A DNA stretch of 28,406 nucleotides from JBOGCH01 sp051656645 (GTDB taxonomy: Bacteria; Bacteroidota; Bacteroidia; Bacteroidales; Marinifilaceae): positions 1-28,406 of the forward strand of contig JBOGCH010000037.1 in the NCBI GenBank assembly GCA_051656645.1, in the 5' to 3' direction. Shown piece by piece: positions 24,772-28,406 of this stretch. The notes under the pieces are model-generated. The model saw nothing but the letters and a program-made list of their open reading frames with translations, did not search any database and was not told where the DNA came from. Position 1 is the first letter of the stretch; every line of letters starts with the position of its first letter. Both the position numbers and the translations under genes were made by a program.

Positions 24772-25551
24772 CTAGCTCATATATCCTTTCATAATTCCGC
24801 GCTTACTATTACGAACAAACATGATTATCTCATCTCGCTCTTTAGATGCCGGCATTTCAGCTTCAATACGCTCTATTGCATCGGTATTATTTAAACCTGA
24901 TTGATACAATATACGGTAAATGTCCTGTATTTCGTTAATCTTATCGTTATTTACCTCACGTCTACGTAAACCAATTGAGTTTACTCCACAATAAGATAAT
25001 GGAAGACGTCCAGCTTTTACAAACGGAGGTACATCTTTTCCAATTAACGATCCACCTTGAATCATTACATGTTTACCAATATGAACAAACTGGTGCACTG
25101 CAGACATTCCGCCAATAATAGCATAGTCGTCCACTACAACCTCACCCGCCAACTGACAAGCATTTGTAATTATACAGTTATTTCCTATTTCACAGTCATG
25201 AGCAATATGAACATAAGCCATGATTAGACAGTTACTTCCAACTTTGGTTACACCTTTGGCTGCAGTTCCGCGATTTATAGTCACACACTCTCTAATAGTT
25301 GTGTTATCACCAATTTCTACTGTCGATTTTTCGCCTCTAAACTTTAAATCTTGAGGTGCAGCTGCAATTACAGCACCAGGAAATATCTTACAGTTTTTAC
25401 CAATACGCGCACCTTCTAAAATTGTAACGTTTGATCCGATTCGTGTTCCTTCCTCGATAATTACGTTTTTGTCGATCGTCACAAAAGGCTCAATCACCAC
25501 ATTATCTGCAACTTGTGCCTCCGGATGAACATAAGCTAACGGTTGTTTCAT
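24772..25551 (-). CDS. lpxA: UDP-GlcNAc 3-O-acyltransferase (acyl-ACP--UDP-GlcNAc O-acyltransferase)
   Basis: A 259-residue cytoplasmic left-handed beta-helix enzyme that attaches a 3-hydroxyacyl chain from ACP to UDP-GlcNAc, the first step of lipid A synthesis. Hexapeptide repeats run over about 5-185. AYVHIAHDCEIG contains His118, matching catalytic His125 of E. coli; the flanking RECVTINRGT and GGMSAVHQFVHIGKH are also typical. The C-terminal helical part has LPLSYCGVNSIGLRRR and ends with RNSKRGIMKGYMS. The length is normal. It is the last gene of the lpxD-lpxC/fabZ-lpxA cluster, 48 bp after lpxC/fabZ with a -7 element in that gap, and is followed by a terminator. Acyl length cannot be read from sequence alone. 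Confidence 0.97.
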   Translation of the reverse strand: MKQPLAYVHPEAQVADNVVIEPFVTIDKNVIIEEGTRIGSNVTILEGARIGKNCKIFPGAVIAAAPQDLKFRGEKSTVEIGDNTTIRECVTINRGTAAKGVTKVGSNCLIMAYVHIAHDCEIGNNCIITNACQLAGEVVVDDYAIIGGMSAVHQFVHIGKHVMIQGGSLIGKDVPPFVKAGRLPLSYCGVNSIGLRRREVNNDKINEIQDIYRILYQSGLNNTDAIERIEAEMPASKERDEIIMFVRNSKRGIMKGYMS

Positions 25552-25587
25552 TCGTTTCTTTTTTTATGGATACTTAATTATAGGATG

Positions 25588-25595
25588 CAAAGATA
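25588..25595 (-). promoter_or_regulatory. -7 element for lpxA inside the operon
   Basis: CAAAGATA on the plus strand is TATCTTTG on the minus strand, an exact TAnnTTTG match in the 48-bp gap, 36 nt before the lpxA start. It suggests an extra promoter for lpxA. Confidence 0.5.
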
Positions 25596-25599
25596 GTGA

Positions 25600-26997
25600 T
25601 TAGTTTTTAGTTTTTACCACCTGTGCCATAAATTCTCCTTCGCAAACTAAATTTTTGCCTACGAAAGCATATCCTTTCATTGACACAATTCCACGACGAA
25701 TTGGAGCTGTTGTTATTAATTTAAACACTAATGTGTCTCCTGGTACTACTTTTTTACGGAATTTGATTCCATCAATTTTCATAAAATAAGTAGAGTAATT
25801 TTCAGGGTCTGGCACAGTGCTCAATACCAATAAACCACCACATTGTGCCATTGCTTCTACCATCAACACACCTGGCATTACCGGTTCTTCAGGGAAGTGA
25901 CCCACAAAGAACGGCTCGTTCATTGTTACATTTTTACAACCAACTACTTTATCAGATCCTATCTCGTAGATTTTATCAACCAATAAGAATGGCGGACGGT
26001 GAGGCAACATTGATTTAATTTTATTGATATCCATCAACGGCTCTGCCGATAAATCTAATACAGGTGCTACATCCACTCTTTCTGCTTGTTCAATAGCTTT
26101 AGAGATTAACTTAGCCATAGCTCCATTAGCTTTATGTCCTGGACGTTCCGCAATTACGCGTCCTTTAATAAAACGGCCACAAAGAGCTAAATCCCCAATT
26201 ACGTCTAACATTTTATGACGTGCTGGTTCATTATCAAACTGTAATTTTAGGTTATTTAAAACACCTTCTTTTACTTCTATATTTTCGTATCCGAAAAGTT
26301 TTCCTAGACGTTCAATCTCTGTTTGGTCAACCTCTTTATCAACAATTACAATGGCATTCTCCAAATCGCCACCTTTAATTAAACCATTGGCCAATAGTGC
26401 TTCAATTTCGCGCAAGAATACAAATGTACGACATGGCGCAACCTCTTTAGCAAAATCTGTTACACCTTCACTAAACGATGCATATTGCATGCTTAGATAT
26501 GGCGACGGATAAGATACGATAACATTTACATTGTAAGCTGAATCCGGTAACAATGTTAAACGTGTTGCTCCATCTTCACTTGCGTACTCAAGTTTCTCTC
26601 TAACTTCAAAGTAACGGCGCTCTGCATCAAGCTCCTCAGCACCTACTTTCTCTATTTGCTCTACATATAATTTAGCGCTACCGTCTAAAATAGGAAATTC
26701 ATCTCCATTTAGCTCCATCACGCAGTTATCTATTTCACATCCGTAAAGGGCAGCCATGGCATGCTCCATGGTAAAAATGCGCAATCCGTCTTTTTCCAAA
26801 CAGCTTGCTCTGTCAACAAATTGTAAATAATCTGCTACAGCAGGAATAACAGGACAACCTTCAACGTCCGTACGTACTATACTATATCCATTATTTGCTC
26901 CTGCCGGCTTAAAAGTTACACTCACCTCTTTCCCGGTATGTAAGCCTTTACCACTTAAGGTAAACTCGCTTTTTAGGGTTCTTTGTTTTACTGACAT
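25600..26997 (-). CDS. lpxC/fabZ: Bifunctional LpxC deacetylase / FabZ dehydratase
   Basis: A 465-residue fusion typical of Bacteroidota. Residues 1-310 are LpxC, the zinc deacetylase making the committed step of lipid A: SGKGLHTGKEV near the start, zinc ligands His79 (MEHAMAAL), His261 and Asp265 (RHKMLDVIGDL), and His288 (RPGHKANG) as active-site base candidate. Residues 320-465 are FabZ, the 3-hydroxyacyl-ACP dehydratase: MLPHRPPFLLVDKI, then GHFPEEPVMPG with catalytic His367 and the acid Glu381 in LMVEAMAQ. Joining them ties lipid A commitment to fatty-acid elongation, since both draw on 3-hydroxyacyl-ACP. It begins 2 bp after the lpxD stop, so the two are tightly coupled. No frameshift or missing residue seen. 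Confidence 0.98.
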   Translation of the reverse strand: MSVKQRTLKSEFTLSGKGLHTGKEVSVTFKPAGANNGYSIVRTDVEGCPVIPAVADYLQFVDRASCLEKDGLRIFTMEHAMAALYGCEIDNCVMELNGDEFPILDGSAKLYVEQIEKVGAEELDAERRYFEVREKLEYASEDGATRLTLLPDSAYNVNVIVSYPSPYLSMQYASFSEGVTDFAKEVAPCRTFVFLREIEALLANGLIKGGDLENAIVIVDKEVDQTEIERLGKLFGYENIEVKEGVLNNLKLQFDNEPARHKMLDVIGDLALCGRFIKGRVIAERPGHKANGAMAKLISKAIEQAERVDVAPVLDLSAEPLMDINKIKSMLPHRPPFLLVDKIYEIGSDKVVGCKNVTMNEPFFVGHFPEEPVMPGVLMVEAMAQCGGLLVLSTVPDPENYSTYFMKIDGIKFRKKVVPGDTLVFKLITTAPIRRGIVSMKGYAFVGKNLVCEGEFMAQVVKTKN

Positions 26998-26999
26998 TA

Positions 27000-28031
27000 T
27001 TATTTTAACTTTAGTGTTTTAATCTCTTTTTGCATGTCCTTTATCTGTGACCAGATATCAGGTAATTTGCGGAATACTACATAGCTCTTTTGGAATTTGC
27101 CTAAATCATAGGCAGGAGATCCGCGAAGTACTGATTTTGGAGCTGCATTGGTTGCAATTCCACTTTGTGCTGCTACCATGGTACCATCACCTACTTCAAG
27201 ATGACCTATCATTCCTACTTGTCCGCCAAACATACAGTTAGCGCCAATTTTAGCACTTCCGGCAATTCCGGTTTGTGCAGCAATCACTGTATCCTCGCCT
27301 ACAACAACATTATGTGCAATTTGAATTAGGTTATCCAACTTTACACCTTTCTTTATTAGTGTACTGCCCATTGTTGCACGGTCAATACAGCTGTTAGCGC
27401 CTACCTCAACATTGTCCTCTAATACAACATTACCAATTTGTGGAATTTTATTGTATCCATCGGACGATGGAGCAAAACCAAATCCATCGGCACCAATCAC
27501 TGTACCCGCATGTATTGTACATTGATTACCAAGTACACAGCCATGGTATATTTTTACTCCCGAATATATGGTACAATTATCGCCTATTCTTACTCCGTCG
27601 CCAATATAGGCATGCGGATATATTTTTACATTGCTACCAATGGTTACATTTTTTCCAACATAAGCAAAAGCACCTACATATATTTTTTCACCATAGGTTG
27701 CTGTTTCGCTAATGTACGATGGTTGTTCAATCCCTATCGGTTTTAAACGCATTTCCTCATACATTTGCAGCAAAGTTGCAATGGCATCATATGCAGAGGC
27801 TACACGTATTAATGTTGCTTTTACAGGTTTTGTTGGAACAAAATCCTTATTCACCAATACAATGGACGCATCCGTATCGTAGATATAATGCTCATACTTC
27901 GGGTTTGCCAAAAAGGCAAGCGTGCCGGGACGTCCTTCTTCAATCTTCGACACATTGTTTACCACCTGGTTTGCATCGCCTTCAACAGTACCTTGAAGCA
28001 ACTCCGCAATGTCTTTAGCTCTAAATTCCAT
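27000..28031 (-). CDS. lpxD: UDP-3-O-acylglucosamine N-acyltransferase
   Basis: A 343-residue cytoplasmic enzyme that adds the second (N-linked) 3-hydroxyacyl chain to UDP-3-O-acyl-GlcN, the third step of lipid A synthesis. The N-terminal uridine-binding domain spans about 1-100 (GTLAFLANPKYEHYI). The left-handed beta-helix runs over about 105-300 with hexapeptide repeats. Catalytic His240 sits in NLIQIAHNVVVG, matching E. coli His239; IHAGTVIGADGFGFA is another hallmark. A C-terminal helix ends the protein. It is the first gene of the lpx cluster in the window, with a -7 element 16 nt before its start. Confidence 0.98.
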   Translation of the reverse strand: MEFRAKDIAELLQGTVEGDANQVVNNVSKIEEGRPGTLAFLANPKYEHYIYDTDASIVLVNKDFVPTKPVKATLIRVASAYDAIATLLQMYEEMRLKPIGIEQPSYISETATYGEKIYVGAFAYVGKNVTIGSNVKIYPHAYIGDGVRIGDNCTIYSGVKIYHGCVLGNQCTIHAGTVIGADGFGFAPSSDGYNKIPQIGNVVLEDNVEVGANSCIDRATMGSTLIKKGVKLDNLIQIAHNVVVGEDTVIAAQTGIAGSAKIGANCMFGGQVGMIGHLEVGDGTMVAAQSGIATNAAPKSVLRGSPAYDLGKFQKSYVVFRKLPDIWSQIKDMQKEIKTLKLK

Positions 28032-28047
28032 ACATTCAAAATTTTAC

Positions 28048-28055
28048 CAAAAGTA
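28048..28055 (-). promoter_or_regulatory. -7 element for lpxD operon
   Basis: CAAAAGTA on the plus strand is TACTTTTG on the minus strand, an exact match 16 nt before the lpxD ATG, implying a very short leader. A CAAA (TTTG on the minus strand) lies 23 nt further upstream as a possible -33 element. Confidence 0.55.
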
Positions 28056-28357
28056 TAAATTTTTTCTTTTCAAATATGCAAATTTAACCAATAATCAATC
28101 ACGTATACAGCGTATCACACTATACATCAACACATTATACTTATGAATATATGCAAATTTGCACCTATTTTGTACTGATTTTTGAGTTATTCTGCCATCA
28201 TATATACTGCATATAAGCACAATTTATCGCACTTTTCCCCCATGATTATACCTTCAGCCCAGATACTAATCAACGGCACATACTTCACTTATTTTCTATA
28301 CATTATAAGTAAACCGTGTTAACATCTCTCTACCCTCCTCTTACCATCCGCTCTATA

Positions 28358-28406
28358 TTTCATTCAGGTTTCATTCAGCTTTCATTCAGGTTTCATTCAG
28401 GTTTGG
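28358..28406. repeat. 11-bp direct repeat array, cut by window edge
   Basis: Four tandem units TTTCATTCAGG (28358-28368), TTTCATTCAGC (28369-28379), TTTCATTCAGG (28380-28390) and TTTCATTCAGG (28391-28401), then TTTGG. Three are identical and one differs in the last base. On the minus strand the unit is CTGAATGAAAC. The array's true end lies outside the window. Confidence 0.9.

Larger units (their letters stand above)
28032..28406. other. Intergenic region upstream of lpxD
   Basis: 375 bp without a credible gene. It holds the lpxD -7 element, two copies of ATATGCAAATTT (28074-28085, 28149-28160), the second extended into the palindrome TGCAAATTTGCA (28152-28163), and an 11-bp repeat array at the window edge. 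The rest shows nothing I can name. Confidence 0.5.

Noticed and set aside
27438..28018. Open frames of 90-102 codons on the plus strand opposite lpxD
   Set aside because: Rich in Tyr/His/Ile and antisense to the hexapeptide repeats of lpxD, whose periodic codons keep these frames open; no independent evidence of coding.
28242..28322. 26-codon plus-strand ORF upstream of lpxD
   Set aside because: Short, with no start context and no coding-like composition; expected by chance.
28358..28406. CRISPR array
   Set aside because: Units are 11 bp and contiguous, with no spacers and no cas genes.

Overview
The window comes from an AT-rich Bacteroidota genome, most likely order Bacteroidales. The evidence is a SusC/SusD pair with DUF4843 and PKD-like lipoproteins, an STN-bearing TonB receptor paired with a FecR/ECF-sigma set, a fused LpxC-FabZ protein, many secreted lipoproteins and glycosidases, weak Shine-Dalgarno signals, and repeated matches to the Bacteroides -7 promoter element TAnnTTTG ahead of genes. 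The genus cannot be fixed from sequence alone. There are no rRNAs, tRNAs, insertion sequences, phage genes or CRISPR arrays in view.

Left part (1-7780). An orphan secreted protein of 202 aa faces a GH20 beta-hexosaminidase/Dabb operon across a shared bidirectional terminator. Divergent from the hexosaminidase is a secreted histidine-phosphatase-family protein that has lost its key catalytic motif residues. Then come ribosome recycling factor (frr), a secreted GH97 alpha-glycosidase with a perfect 12-bp inverted repeat at its start codon, and the convergent kdsB (CMP-Kdo synthesis).

Middle (7808-11585). A lipoprotein with an HExxH metallopeptidase motif and a flavodoxin/GATase-like N-terminal half lies upstream of kdsB. 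A two-gene operon follows: a sirtuin of the CobB type lacking the zinc cysteines, then an RlmD-type 23S rRNA methyltransferase.

SusCD region (11738-24664), all on the minus strand. The order of transcription is ECF sigma factor, FecR anti-sigma, STN-SusC, SusD, DUF4843 lipoprotein, PKD-like lipoprotein, TlpA-like lipoprotein with CGPC, a 405-aa periplasmic thioredoxin-fold protein, a terminator, then a second 405-aa paralogue under its own promoter. This looks like a cell-surface-signalling import locus. Ligand binding at SusCD would be relayed through the STN domain to FecR and the sigma factor. The cargo genes are redox proteins instead of glycoside hydrolases, so a peptide, metal or thiol-related substrate is more likely than a glycan.

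Right end (24772-28406). This is the lipid A operon lpxD - lpxC/fabZ - lpxA, ended by a strong terminator, with a 375-bp intergenic region upstream of lpxD. That region ends in an 11-bp direct repeat array cut by the window edge.

The most unusual items are the degenerate histidine phosphatase, the sensor-coupled SusCD locus with three thioredoxin-fold proteins, the metallopeptidase-like lipoprotein with a short ORF before it, the GH97 palindrome, and the 11-bp repeats.
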